Below, in pieces: positions 18,284 to 25,460 of a stretch of DNA of 64,000 nucleotides. The notes under the pieces were generated by a model. The model searched no databases. It was not told the DNA's origin and saw nothing but the letters and a program-made list of their open reading frames with translations. Both the position numbers and the translations under genes were made by a program. Within the stretch, counting starts at the first letter, position 1. Every line of letters starts with the position of its first letter. The DNA comes from an uncultured SAR116 cluster alpha proteobacterium (GTDB taxonomy: Bacteria; Pseudomonadota; Alphaproteobacteria; Puniceispirillales; Marisalimonadaceae). The stretch covers positions 19,901 to 83,900 of the forward strand of contig CABYED010000006.1 in NCBI GenBank assembly GCA_902517815.1, given 5' to 3'.

Positions 18284-19936
18284 ATGAAAGACTACAATGT
18301 GGGAGATTTAGTTTCAGAGTTTTTGCATCAAATAGATGTTAAGGATGTTTTTGGTGTGGTCTCAGTACATAATATACCGATGCTAGATGCAATTGGTAGA
18401 AAAAATCATATTAGAATGATCCCTGCAAGAGGTGAAATGGGAGCTGGCCATATGGCTGATGGTTATGCTAGAGCCCATAATGGGATTGGTGTTGTGTTTA
18501 CAAGTACAGGCCCTGGTGCAGCTAACGTTACTGGTGCAATTGTAGAATCTCGTTTTGCAGGTTCCTCTGTTTTGCACTTTACAGGCCAAACAGCAACAGA
18601 AAATTTAGATAAAAATCAAGGCACAGTTCATGACGTTCCTAATCAATTAGGTATGCTTAGTTCAATTTCTAAAGAGGCTATTAGAATTGATAATGAAGAT
18701 GAGGCTCTAGAAAAATTAATCTATGCATGCAAGATTGCTCTTACACCTCCAAAAGGACCAGTTTCAATTGAGATACCTATAGACATTCAAAGAAAAAAAA
18801 TTGAAAGACCTTCCTTACTGGATGCTATTAGTTTACCTCACATAAGCAGTGAATTAGGTGATACAAAATCACTAGATAAAATAGAAAATTATATAAAATC
18901 TTCAAAGCGAAAAATTATATGGGTAGGAAATGGAGCTAAGTTCGCTACTGAAGAAGTTAATCTTTTCATCAAAATGGGTTTTGCAGTAGTAACAAGCACT
19001 CAAGGTAGAGGAGTGGTTTCAGAAACAAACAAAATGTGTTTGGGAGCCTTTAATGCCGTCCCCTTAATAGAAGAATTTTATAAAACATTAGATTTAATGC
19101 TTGTAGTAGGTAGTAGATTAAGAGGTCATGAGACCAGAGATATGTCACTAGAATTGCCAAAAAAATTAGTACAAATTGATATAGATCCAAGCGCCAAAAA
19201 TAGAACATACAAAACAAATCAATTTCATTGTGGAGATGCAAAAAAGGTTCTGGCCGAATTAGCTAAAAGATTAGCGAGCAAAATTTCTGTAGATAATGAG
19301 TGGATAGATGAGGTTAGTGATTTAAAAAATCAAATATATTTAGATTATAAAAATATGTTAGGTGCGTATAAAGATTTTCCAGAAATAATTAGAAATATTC
19401 TTCCAAAAGACGGTAAGTGGGTAAGAGATGTCACTATTTCAAATAGTATGTGGGGAAACCGCATGATGTATGTAAATGACCCTACTGAAAATATTTATCC
19501 TGTTGGAGCAGCGATTGGACCTGGTATGGCTTTGGCTATTGGAGCTGCAATTGCCAGTGAAGGAAAAAAAACGATAGCAATGTGTGGGGATGGGGGGTTT
19601 ATGCTTAATCTTCCCGATTTATGGACTGCTTCTGAAACAAATTGCGATGTTGTGTTTTTAGTAATGAATGATAATGGTTATGGTGTCATTAAACACATAC
19701 AAGACAGCATGTATGGTGGAAGAAAATTTTTTGCTGATTTAATGGGGCCAAATTTTGAAGATTTAGCAAAAGTAGCGAAAATGAAATATAAGAAAATTGA
19801 CTATGCAAAAGATTTAGAAAAGGTACTTAAGGAGGCTGTAAATTTTGATGGTCCGGTATTAGTAGAAGTAAATGTAGCTTCAGTTGGCGAAATGCCACGT
19901 TACTTTGCTCCACCTCCTCACGCTCTTAAAAAATAA
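18284..19936 (+). CDS. Thiamine-diphosphate enzyme, acetolactate-synthase/decarboxylase superfamily
   Basis: A 550-residue ThDP enzyme (start ATG 18284 after GGGGG; ATG 18272 behind AAGGA is equally possible). Seen: the pyrimidine-domain catalytic Glu51 in ARGEMGAGHMADGYAR, TSTGPGAANVTGAI near residues 73-85, a central regulatory-type domain, and the ThDP/Mg motif CGDGGFMLN (about 434-442) through MNDNGYG (461-467). The family decarboxylates or ligates 2-oxoacids. It lacks the NGPG and ANKTMGQ-type segments that I associate with sulfoacetaldehyde acetyltransferase (Xsc), so Xsc is not claimed. One base separates it from a TauE/SafE-family exporter, which hints that its pathway releases sulfite or a small organic acid. 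Confidence 0.88.
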   Translation: MKDYNVGDLVSEFLHQIDVKDVFGVVSVHNIPMLDAIGRKNHIRMIPARGEMGAGHMADGYARAHNGIGVVFTSTGPGAANVTGAIVESRFAGSSVLHFTGQTATENLDKNQGTVHDVPNQLGMLSSISKEAIRIDNEDEALEKLIYACKIALTPPKGPVSIEIPIDIQRKKIERPSLLDAISLPHISSELGDTKSLDKIENYIKSSKRKIIWVGNGAKFATEEVNLFIKMGFAVVTSTQGRGVVSETNKMCLGAFNAVPLIEEFYKTLDLMLVVGSRLRGHETRDMSLELPKKLVQIDIDPSAKNRTYKTNQFHCGDAKKVLAELAKRLASKISVDNEWIDEVSDLKNQIYLDYKNMLGAYKDFPEIIRNILPKDGKWVRDVTISNSMWGNRMMYVNDPTENIYPVGAAIGPGMALAIGAAIASEGKKTIAMCGDGGFMLNLPDLWTASETNCDVVFLVMNDNGYGVIKHIQDSMYGGRKFFADLMGPNFEDLAKVAKMKYKKIDYAKDLEKVLKEAVNFDGPVLVEVNVASVGEMPRYFAPPPHALKK

Positions 19937-19937
19937 A

Positions 19938-20711
19938 ATGTTTGATTTTCCTGAATCGATTTCAAACCTTACAGCATATTTTCTAATTTTTGCCAGCATG
20001 ACTACTTCATTCATTACATCAGCTTTTGGGATTGGCGGAGGAGCAATTTTGTTGGGATTATTAGCTGTCAAACTACCACCTATTGCATTATTACCAATAC
20101 ATGGAATTGTTCAAATAGGCTCTAATCTTGGAAGAACAATAATATTTTACAAAGACATTAAAAAAGAAACTTTAATTCCGTTTACTATTGGGACTATTAT
20201 TGGTTCTATAATTGGAGGTTCCATTTTTATTCAAATAGATGCGTGGTTGCTTCAGTTATCAATATCTTTATTTATATTATGGTCAGTATATGGAAAAATT
20301 CCAATTATTGGATCAAAACAAATAACAATTGGTGGTACATTTTCAGGTTTTATGACAATGTTTTTTGGAGCATCAGGAACTCTAGTAGCAGGAATGGTAA
20401 AAACACTAAATTTAGAACCTGTAAAACATTTAGCAACACACTCAGCATTAATGTCTATACAACATTTGATTAAAGTAGTTGTATTTGGTTTTGTTGGTTT
20501 TGCTTACTCAGAATATTTTTTACTTATTTTTTTAATGATAATTAGTGGATTTGCAGGAACTATTTTAGGAAAAAAAATTTTAGTAAAATATGGAAGTAAA
20601 TATTTTAAATTAATTTTAAATGCAACTCTTACAATTATTGCAATATACCTTCTTTGGAATGCTATAATAACAAGTAAAATTCTAGATGATTTTAATCTTT
20701 TTGCTTGGTAA
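19938..20711 (+). CDS. TauE/SafE-family (sulfite/organic anion) exporter
   Basis: A 257-residue membrane protein with about eight hydrophobic segments. The start is ATG 19938, one base after the ThDP-enzyme stop; upstream in-frame codons lie inside that gene. Seen: the GIGGGAILLGLLAVKLPP motif in the first third and a pseudo-repeat FGASGTLVAGMVKTLNL in the second, the duplicated G-rich signature of PF01925. Family members export sulfite or sulfoacetate (TauE, SafE), though many are uncharacterised. Immediate coupling to the ThDP enzyme suggests export of its product or of a co-product. The 3' end overlaps the convergent tctA by 20 bases. Confidence 0.9.
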   Translation: MFDFPESISNLTAYFLIFASMTTSFITSAFGIGGGAILLGLLAVKLPPIALLPIHGIVQIGSNLGRTIIFYKDIKKETLIPFTIGTIIGSIIGGSIFIQIDAWLLQLSISLFILWSVYGKIPIIGSKQITIGGTFSGFMTMFFGASGTLVAGMVKTLNLEPVKHLATHSALMSIQHLIKVVVFGFVGFAYSEYFLLIFLMIISGFAGTILGKKILVKYGSKYFKLILNATLTIIAIYLLWNAIITSKILDDFNLFAW

Positions 20712-22176
20712 TCCAAGAATAAATCATAGGTCCACATAAACCTAAAAATGCAAAAACTAAAAACATTAGTGCAAGTGGTTGAGCAAGTATCATCCACCAC
20801 GCTCCATCATACATTTTAAGTGAATGTTGCAAGTTTGTTTCCACCATCTCTCCTAAAATAAGACCGACAGCAATTGGAGCAACAGAAAATCCATGCCTTC
20901 TAGCAAAATAACCAATGACTCCAAAAATTAACGCTAGCCATACATCTAAAAGTTGACCTTGAAAAGCATATGCACCGATCACCGATAAAGCAAAAACAAT
21001 AGGCCATAGAATCTGTGTTGGAACTAATGATACTCTAGCAAATAACTTAGCAGCATAAAGACCCATCAACATAAACATCACATTTGCAACAAACATTGAA
21101 CCAAAGATTTGATAAACTTTTTCTACTTGTTCAGTAAACAAATAAACACCCGGTCTTAGACCATGTACCATTAGGCCAACAAGTATAATTGCAGTAGTTC
21201 CGCTACCTGGTATTCCTAGTACCATAGTTGGAACCATAGCTCCACCTGTGGCTGCATTATTTGCTGCTTCAGCTCCAGCAATTCCCTCAATAGCACCTTT
21301 CCCAAATTCTTTTTTATTTTTTGACCATCTTCTTGCTTCTGAGTAACCAATCATTGATGCAACAGTGGCTCCTTCAGCCGGAAGAACACCAATAAAAGTT
21401 CCAATTCCACATGATCTAAGTATGGTCTTCCAAATTTTTTTGTAATCCTCTAACGTAGGTAACTTAACGGCTTTCATAGTTACTGTATTAATAATTTTAT
21501 TAACTGTTTTTGATTGAACTAAAAGTTCAGAAATAGCAAAGAGACCTATAAATATTGGCACAAAGTGCAAACCTTCATATAATTCGTAATTACCAAACAT
21601 AAATCTTTCTATTCCAGTTACACGTTCTGCGCCTATGGTTGATAGCCAAACACCAAATATACCACCTATTAAATTTTTGACTGCTCCACCAGCACTTATA
21701 CTTGCAAGCATTGATAATCCAAATACAGTTAAAGCAAAGTATTCTGGAGATCTGAATTCATAGGCAACCCTTGCTAATAGTGGTGCTGCAAAACACAAAA
21801 TTATAACAGAAAAAATACCACCGACTGTACTTGATATCACCGCTATTCCCAGAGCTCGACCAGCTTCACCTTTTTGTGCAAGTGGATATCCATCAAATGT
21901 AGTAGCTGCAGCTGCGGATGTTCCTGGCGTATTAATTAATATTGCTGTAATTGATCCTGCAAAAGTAGCAGATACATATATGGTTGCAAGAACAGCAATA
22001 GCATGAACAGGATCCATTGTAAGTGTAAATGGTAACAGTAATGCTGCCCCAGTAGTAGCACCGAGGCCTGGTAGAACCCCAATGATAACACCTAATATTG
22101 TAGTAGCAAATATCAAACCTAAAAGATATGGGTCGACTACAACTGATGCCATTGCAGATATTGCTTGCTCAAACAT
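20692..22176 (-). CDS. tctA: TTT transporter large permease subunit TctA
   Basis: A 494-residue membrane protein with about 11-12 hydrophobic segments, typical for TctA (PF01970). Seen: N-terminal GVLPGLGATTGAALLLPFT near residues 37-55 and the repeated motif GVLPAEGATVASMIGY about 260, then GAEAANNAATGGAMVPTMVLGIPGSG about 299-324. It forms the transport channel of the tripartite tricarboxylate transporter with TctB and the periplasmic TctC. It is last in the tctC-tctB-tctA order, 11 bases after tctB. The substrate (citrate, other di/tricarboxylates, or an aromatic or sulfonated acid) is set by TctC. Confidence 0.95.
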   Translation of the reverse strand: MFEQAISAMASVVVDPYLLGLIFATTILGVIIGVLPGLGATTGAALLLPFTLTMDPVHAIAVLATIYVSATFAGSITAILINTPGTSAAAATTFDGYPLAQKGEAGRALGIAVISSTVGGIFSVIILCFAAPLLARVAYEFRSPEYFALTVFGLSMLASISAGGAVKNLIGGIFGVWLSTIGAERVTGIERFMFGNYELYEGLHFVPIFIGLFAISELLVQSKTVNKIINTVTMKAVKLPTLEDYKKIWKTILRSCGIGTFIGVLPAEGATVASMIGYSEARRWSKNKKEFGKGAIEGIAGAEAANNAATGGAMVPTMVLGIPGSGTTAIILVGLMVHGLRPGVYLFTEQVEKVYQIFGSMFVANVMFMLMGLYAAKLFARVSLVPTQILWPIVFALSVIGAYAFQGQLLDVWLALIFGVIGYFARRHGFSVAPIAVGLILGEMVETNLQHSLKMYDGAWWMILAQPLALMFLVFAFLGLCGPMIYSWITKQKD

Positions 22177-22187
22177 AAATATTTTTC

Positions 22188-22646
22188 CTAACCATAATAT
22201 AAATTCATTAATATACCCCTAGGAAATCTGATTTTTAAAACATAGTCAAACAACAAAAAAACTAACCCTGGAGTTACTGTGGCAGTCAAAAAAGCAACCC
22301 ATATTCTTCTCTCACCCCACAAAATACTCATTAAAAAAATCACAACAAAAATTCCAATAAACATATCAGTATAAACAGTTAACAAATAAAATAGCAGAAA
22401 TAAAAACATACTTCCCCATGTGTGATATTTCTCAAGAGTTACAGGTTTGGGATTATTTTTGTAAAATTGATAAGTCATAACTCCGATCAAAATTAATTTC
22501 AAAATCATTAAAAAAATTGGGAATGATCGTGCTTGCATACTTTCACCAACTATCATTTCGGGTGAAGTATCAAGCTGCAAAGCTATAGCTATTACAGATA
22601 AAGAAAAAATTGTTAATATTAATGGTACTAAGTAGATATTTTTCAT
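22188..22646 (-). CDS. tctB: TTT transporter small permease subunit TctB
   Basis: A 152-residue protein with four predicted hydrophobic helices, the size and layout of TctB (PF07331). ATG 22646 is preferred. An in-frame ATG at 22670 lies inside the loop of a perfect hairpin (22658-22686), and the residues it adds (GGLSLNI) do not look like a helix start. No strong Shine-Dalgarno precedes 22646, so translation may depend on coupling or on the hairpin. It lies between tctC and tctA and is required, by analogy, for assembly of the membrane complex. Confidence 0.9.
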   Translation of the reverse strand: MKNIYLVPLILTIFSLSVIAIALQLDTSPEMIVGESMQARSFPIFLMILKLILIGVMTYQFYKNNPKPVTLEKYHTWGSMFLFLLFYLLTVYTDMFIGIFVVIFLMSILWGERRIWVAFLTATVTPGLVFLLFDYVLKIRFPRGILMNLYYG

Positions 22647-22657
22647 AATGTTTAAAG

Positions 22658-22686
22658 AAAGACCTCCCATAAATTGAGAGGTCTTT
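22658..22686 (-). terminator. Hairpin between tctC and tctB, attenuator-like
   Basis: Perfect 9-bp arms AAAGACCTC and GAGGTCTTT (22658-22666 and 22678-22686) enclose an 11-base loop. On the transcribed (minus) strand the second arm runs into TTTCTTTAAA, a short interrupted U tract. It sits 21 bases past the tctC stop and 11 bases before the tctB start. The likely role is partial termination or 3'-end protection of tctC mRNA, so that binding protein exceeds permease. Confidence 0.7.
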
Positions 22687-22707
22687 TATCTTCTTTATAT
22701 TATTGTT

Positions 22708-23685
22708 TTATTTTAATAAGCCCATTTCTTTTAAGGCAGGACCGAACTCACCCACCATAAATGCAATTTGCTTACCCCATGGTCCAGATGGCTGTGGAGA
22801 TGTACTATCTAAGCCAGAGTTAGCTAGGTAAGCTTGATACATTGAATGTTTCATAGCTTTTTGAATACCTTTTTCCATTTCAGCAACTCTGGCCTTGTCT
22901 ACACCAGCATGTGTCACAAATCCTCTAGTTGTTGATAAAACAAGGTCAATGCCCAATTCTTTTGCTGTTTTAGCTTTTGGAATTGGAGCCATTCCATTTT
23001 CTGCAAGAATAACTAGTGGACAAATGTCTCCAGCTTCAACAGGTGCTGCAGCTTCTGATAAGTTTAAAGTTCCAACGTCAACTTCACCAGCAACTAGTCT
23101 TGTTGCTAACTCTCCTCCGCCTTTGTAAGGAATGTATTTTGGCATTTTTTGGCCAAGTCTCTTAGCCCATAAAAAGACAGTTATATGATCAATAGTACCA
23201 GTATGTGTGCCGCCAAAAGTAATTTTATCACCTTTTTTCATGCCAGCAACAAAATCTTCAGGTGTCTTATAAGGACTTTTCTTACAATTAACCATTAAAA
23301 TTTGTGGATCATTAGTACCCCTTGAAATTGGTGCCATGTCCTCAACTTTTAATTTTGTTTTACCCATTGCCATTGTAATTGCATGGCCAACAGTAAAAGT
23401 TAATATTGTATTGCCATCGGCAGGCCTTGTCATGAAATAATTCATTGCAGCTGCACCGCCACCACCTCTTTTATTAACAACAACCATGTCTTGCTTAAGA
23501 GTTCTTCTTGAACGAAGCATCATCATTCTTGAGTTGACGTCAGTTCCTCCGCCAGCTCCTGCATGAGTAACAACTTCAATCGCAGGCTTTTTTGAAGCCA
23601 GAGTAGGACTAGTAGTGAAAGCAATAGCTGATACTATAGCAGCCAGACCAGTTCCAACTTTGAAAAGTGTTTTAGATTTAATCAT
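22708..23685 (-). CDS. tctC: TTT transporter periplasmic binding protein (TctC/Bug family)
   Basis: A 325-residue Bug-family solute receptor. Seen: an N-terminal signal peptide (basic IKSKTLFK, hydrophobic core, cleavage likely after TLA-S near residue 31), the VTHAGAGGGTDVNSRMM segment near 39-55 where family members bind the carboxylate, and the NKRGGGGAAAMNYF segment near 87-100. The start has an excellent Shine-Dalgarno GGAGG eight bases upstream. It is the first gene of the operon and is preceded by a 5' leader with two perfect stem-loops (23709-23748). It lies beside the ThDP enzyme and TauE-like exporter, so it is a candidate importer for their pathway substrate (inference). Confidence 0.93.
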   Translation of the reverse strand: MIKSKTLFKVGTGLAAIVSAIAFTTSPTLASKKPAIEVVTHAGAGGGTDVNSRMMMLRSRRTLKQDMVVVNKRGGGGAAAMNYFMTRPADGNTILTFTVGHAITMAMGKTKLKVEDMAPISRGTNDPQILMVNCKKSPYKTPEDFVAGMKKGDKITFGGTHTGTIDHITVFLWAKRLGQKMPKYIPYKGGGELATRLVAGEVDVGTLNLSEAAAPVEAGDICPLVILAENGMAPIPKAKTAKELGIDLVLSTTRGFVTHAGVDKARVAEMEKGIQKAMKHSMYQAYLANSGLDSTSPQPSGPWGKQIAFMVGEFGPALKEMGLLK

Positions 23686-23708
23686 TTATTTTCCTCCGTA
23701 ATGATTGC

Positions 23709-23722
23709 CCAGCTAATGCTGG
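23709..23722 (-). promoter_or_regulatory. Leader hairpin proximal to tctC
   Basis: Arms CCAGC (23709-23713) and GCTGG (23718-23722) with loop TAAT. In the tctC mRNA it would lie just 5' of the ribosome-binding site GGAGG at about 23692-23696. A short stem, but GC-rich for this genome. Confidence 0.5.
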
Positions 23723-23727
23723 CTTGA

Positions 23728-23748
23728 AATACCATTAAAAATGGTATT
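23728..23748 (-). promoter_or_regulatory. Leader hairpin distal to tctC
   Basis: Perfect 9-bp inverted repeat AATACCATT / AATGGTATT (23728-23736 and 23740-23748) around AAA. It is either an RNA stem in the tctC leader or a protein operator with dyad symmetry. It lies five bases from the proximal hairpin. Confidence 0.55.
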
Positions 23749-23869
23749 ATCTTGAGTAAGTATATACTTAACCCCATTCAACATTATAGCAATTTAGAAA
23801 TTTCAAATTACTTACTAAATGAATAATTCGATTATTACGAATTAAAATTATGAGTCAAGCACTACAACA

Positions 23870-23909
23870 AGTTAAATGATGAATTTGTTAATAGTTAAAT
23901 GATGAATTT
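23870..23909. repeat. Perfect 17-bp direct repeat, 23-bp period
   Basis: AGTTAAATGATGAATTT occurs at 23870-23886 and again, identical, at 23893-23909, separated by GTTAAT. It is located about 190 bp upstream of tctC in the 538-bp gap before the COQ7 gene. It could be a tandem regulator site or a replication-slippage duplication. Confidence 0.8.
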
Positions 23910-24087
23910 AATTATTAGGTTTATCTTGAAAATTTGAACTCATACTAGATCTATAAAGTTCAATAATTTGCGTTCTTGTAATATTGGAGTTTTCTTCTTT
24001 CATAAAAAATTCAGAAATGTTTGGTGTAGCTGTAGCTAGTTGAAAAATTACAGAAAATATTGATAACGGTTCCAAATTTAACTCCAT
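23908..24087 (-). CDS. Possible small protein, 59 residues, unknown
   Basis: An open frame of 59 codons starting MELNLEPLSIF and ending SNFQDKPNN, within the otherwise gene-free stretch 23686-24223. It has a hydrophobic first third (LSIFSVIFQLATA) and a charged C-terminal half (KEENSNITRTQIIELYRS). The only Shine-Dalgarno-like sequence, AGG, is about 17 bases from ATG 24087. Its stop codon falls within the second copy of a perfect direct repeat. I do not recognise the family. It may be a real small protein or a decayed gene. Confidence 0.35.
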   Translation of the reverse strand: MELNLEPLSIFSVIFQLATATPNISEFFMKEENSNITRTQIIELYRSSMSSNFQDKPNN

Positions 24088-24223
24088 AGAATTAGATTAA
24101 ACCTGCAATTGATATGCCATTCATATTCTGAAAGAAAATAAAAAATCAAAATAAAGCTTTTAACGCATTGAAAATTCAAAACTTAATTTTAAATAAATAA
24201 GATATATATTCAAAATCGGAAAA

Positions 24224-24787
24224 ATGCCAGACTCTAATATTATAAAAAAGTACAATGCTTCTAATATTCATGTTCCTAGCTCTATGTTAAATTGGATGAG
24301 ATCTAATCATGCTGGAGAAACAGGCGCAGTTTGGATTTATATGGGTGCTAAATGTGTATTTTGGAATAAAAAAATTCAGGATATGAGTAAAGAGCATTAT
24401 GAAACAGAAAACAATCACCTAATTGTGATGAGCCATATCCTACCTAAAAATAGTCATAGTAAACTCTTAATTTTATGGAGAATATTAGGATTTGGTTTAG
24501 GATTTTTTTCTGCATTATTGGGCTATAGATTTTTTTGTGTAACAATTCAGTCAGTGGAAACTTTTGTCGAAGAACATTACCAAGAACAAATTGATTTTTT
24601 GTATAAAAACTTTACTTCTTTTGAACTGCTTAGAGTGTTAAAAAAGTGTTGTGATGAAGAAGTAGAACATCAAATTGATGCAAAACTCCAAAAGGGAAAT
24701 GTTAAGAATAATAGTTTTGAGAGATTTTGGTCAAATTTAATTGGTTCTGGGTCTAGTCTTGCAGTAAATATTTCAAAACAATATTAG
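24224..24787 (+). CDS. coq7: Demethoxyubiquinone hydroxylase, COQ7 family
   Basis: A 187-residue di-iron monooxygenase that hydroxylates 5-demethoxyubiquinol in ubiquinone synthesis, membrane-associated. Seen: first ligand region RSNHAGETGAVWIY (Glu32), EXXH motif ETENNH (Glu62, His65), SVETFVEEHY near residues 110-119, and the second EXXH in DEEVEHQID. The hydrophobic segment LGFGLGFFSALLGY matches the membrane-binding helix. The length fits single-domain alphaproteobacterial COQ7. It runs ten bases before a DCC-family oxidoreductase gene in the same direction. It replaces the flavin enzyme UbiF of gammaproteobacteria. Confidence 0.92.
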   Translation: MPDSNIIKKYNASNIHVPSSMLNWMRSNHAGETGAVWIYMGAKCVFWNKKIQDMSKEHYETENNHLIVMSHILPKNSHSKLLILWRILGFGLGFFSALLGYRFFCVTIQSVETFVEEHYQEQIDFLYKNFTSFELLRVLKKCCDEEVEHQIDAKLQKGNVKNNSFERFWSNLIGSGSSLAVNISKQY

Positions 24788-24797
24788 GTTTATAATT

Positions 24798-25175
24798 ATG
24801 AAATTAACTAAAGTTTTTTATGATGGAAAATGTGGGCTTTGTAGTAAAGAAATTAATTATTACAAAAGAATAGCCCCCAAAAATATTTTTGAATGGCATG
24901 ATATAGCTTCAAATCCGGAAAAATTAAAGCAGCTTCACGTTTCTCAATATGATGCTCTAATGTATTTACATGCAACCGATCAAAAATCTAACTTGAAAAT
25001 TGGTGTAGACGCATTCATTTTGATATGGAGTCATATTAAGTATTGGAAAATTTTATCTGTTTTGGTTAGAACGCCTTTCATATATTCAATTGCTAAAATA
25101 ACATATAAATTATTTGCTAATTACAGGTTTAAAAAGCTTACACATTGCCAAATGGCTAGTCAGAAAGTTATCTAA
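24798..25175 (+). CDS. DCC-family thiol-disulfide oxidoreductase-like protein (DUF393)
   Basis: A 125-residue protein with the DxxCxxC signature, seen as YDGKCGLCSKE with Asp9, Cys12 and Cys15, near the N-terminus in a thioredoxin-like beginning. Conserved FEWHDIA follows. The family is widespread and its function is still loosely defined, with a presumed redox role. It is placed 10 bases downstream of coq7, a pairing also plausible for quinone-related redox work. The C-terminal hydrophobic and basic stretch may touch the membrane. Confidence 0.88.
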   Translation: MKLTKVFYDGKCGLCSKEINYYKRIAPKNIFEWHDIASNPEKLKQLHVSQYDALMYLHATDQKSNLKIGVDAFILIWSHIKYWKILSVLVRTPFIYSIAKITYKLFANYRFKKLTHCQMASQKVI

Positions 25176-25179
25176 AAAA

Positions 25180-25371
25180 ATGATTAAATGGATAAAAAAT
25201 TTAAAATATAAACAAAATATTGTTTCTGAAAAAGAAAAAACTCGGTTAGAACAGATGAAAAAAAATCCATACAAAAGAGTTGATAGTGAAAATATGACTG
25301 ATATTGAAAAAATGGATCAAGGTTTTAATGGAAAAACTTTCACTATTAATAGTATTGAAATTGATTTTTAA
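25180..25371 (+). CDS. Small hypothetical protein, 63 residues
   Basis: ATG 25180 lies four bases after the DCC-family stop codon and gives MIKWIKNLKYKQN and a highly charged protein ending GKTFTINSIEIDF. Longer in-frame starts lie inside the preceding gene. The segment NPYKRVDSENMTDIEKMDQGFNG looks ordered and polar rather than random AT-rich translation. Probably the last gene of the coq7 operon. Family not recognised. Confidence 0.55.
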   Translation: MIKWIKNLKYKQNIVSEKEKTRLEQMKKNPYKRVDSENMTDIEKMDQGFNGKTFTINSIEIDF

Positions 25372-25396
25372 CCTATCAACAAATAATTTTTATACT

Positions 25397-25423
25397 TTGC
25401 CTTTGAATAAATTGTTATATACT
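25397..25423 (+). promoter_or_regulatory. Putative livK promoter
   Basis: TTGCCT (25397-25402), 15-base spacer, TATACT (25418-25423), 38 bases upstream of ATG 25461. It is consistent with a sigma-70 type promoter, although the spacer is short. Confidence 0.4.
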
Positions 25424-25460
25424 CCTGATTCTTATTTAAAGGTTAATTAGGGGATTAAAT

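Noticed and set aside
18284..19936. Sulfoacetaldehyde acetyltransferase (Xsc)
   Set aside because: General ThDP fold fits, but the pyrimidine-domain segments differ from what I know of Xsc, and no phosphotransacetylase or taurine aminotransferase is adjacent.
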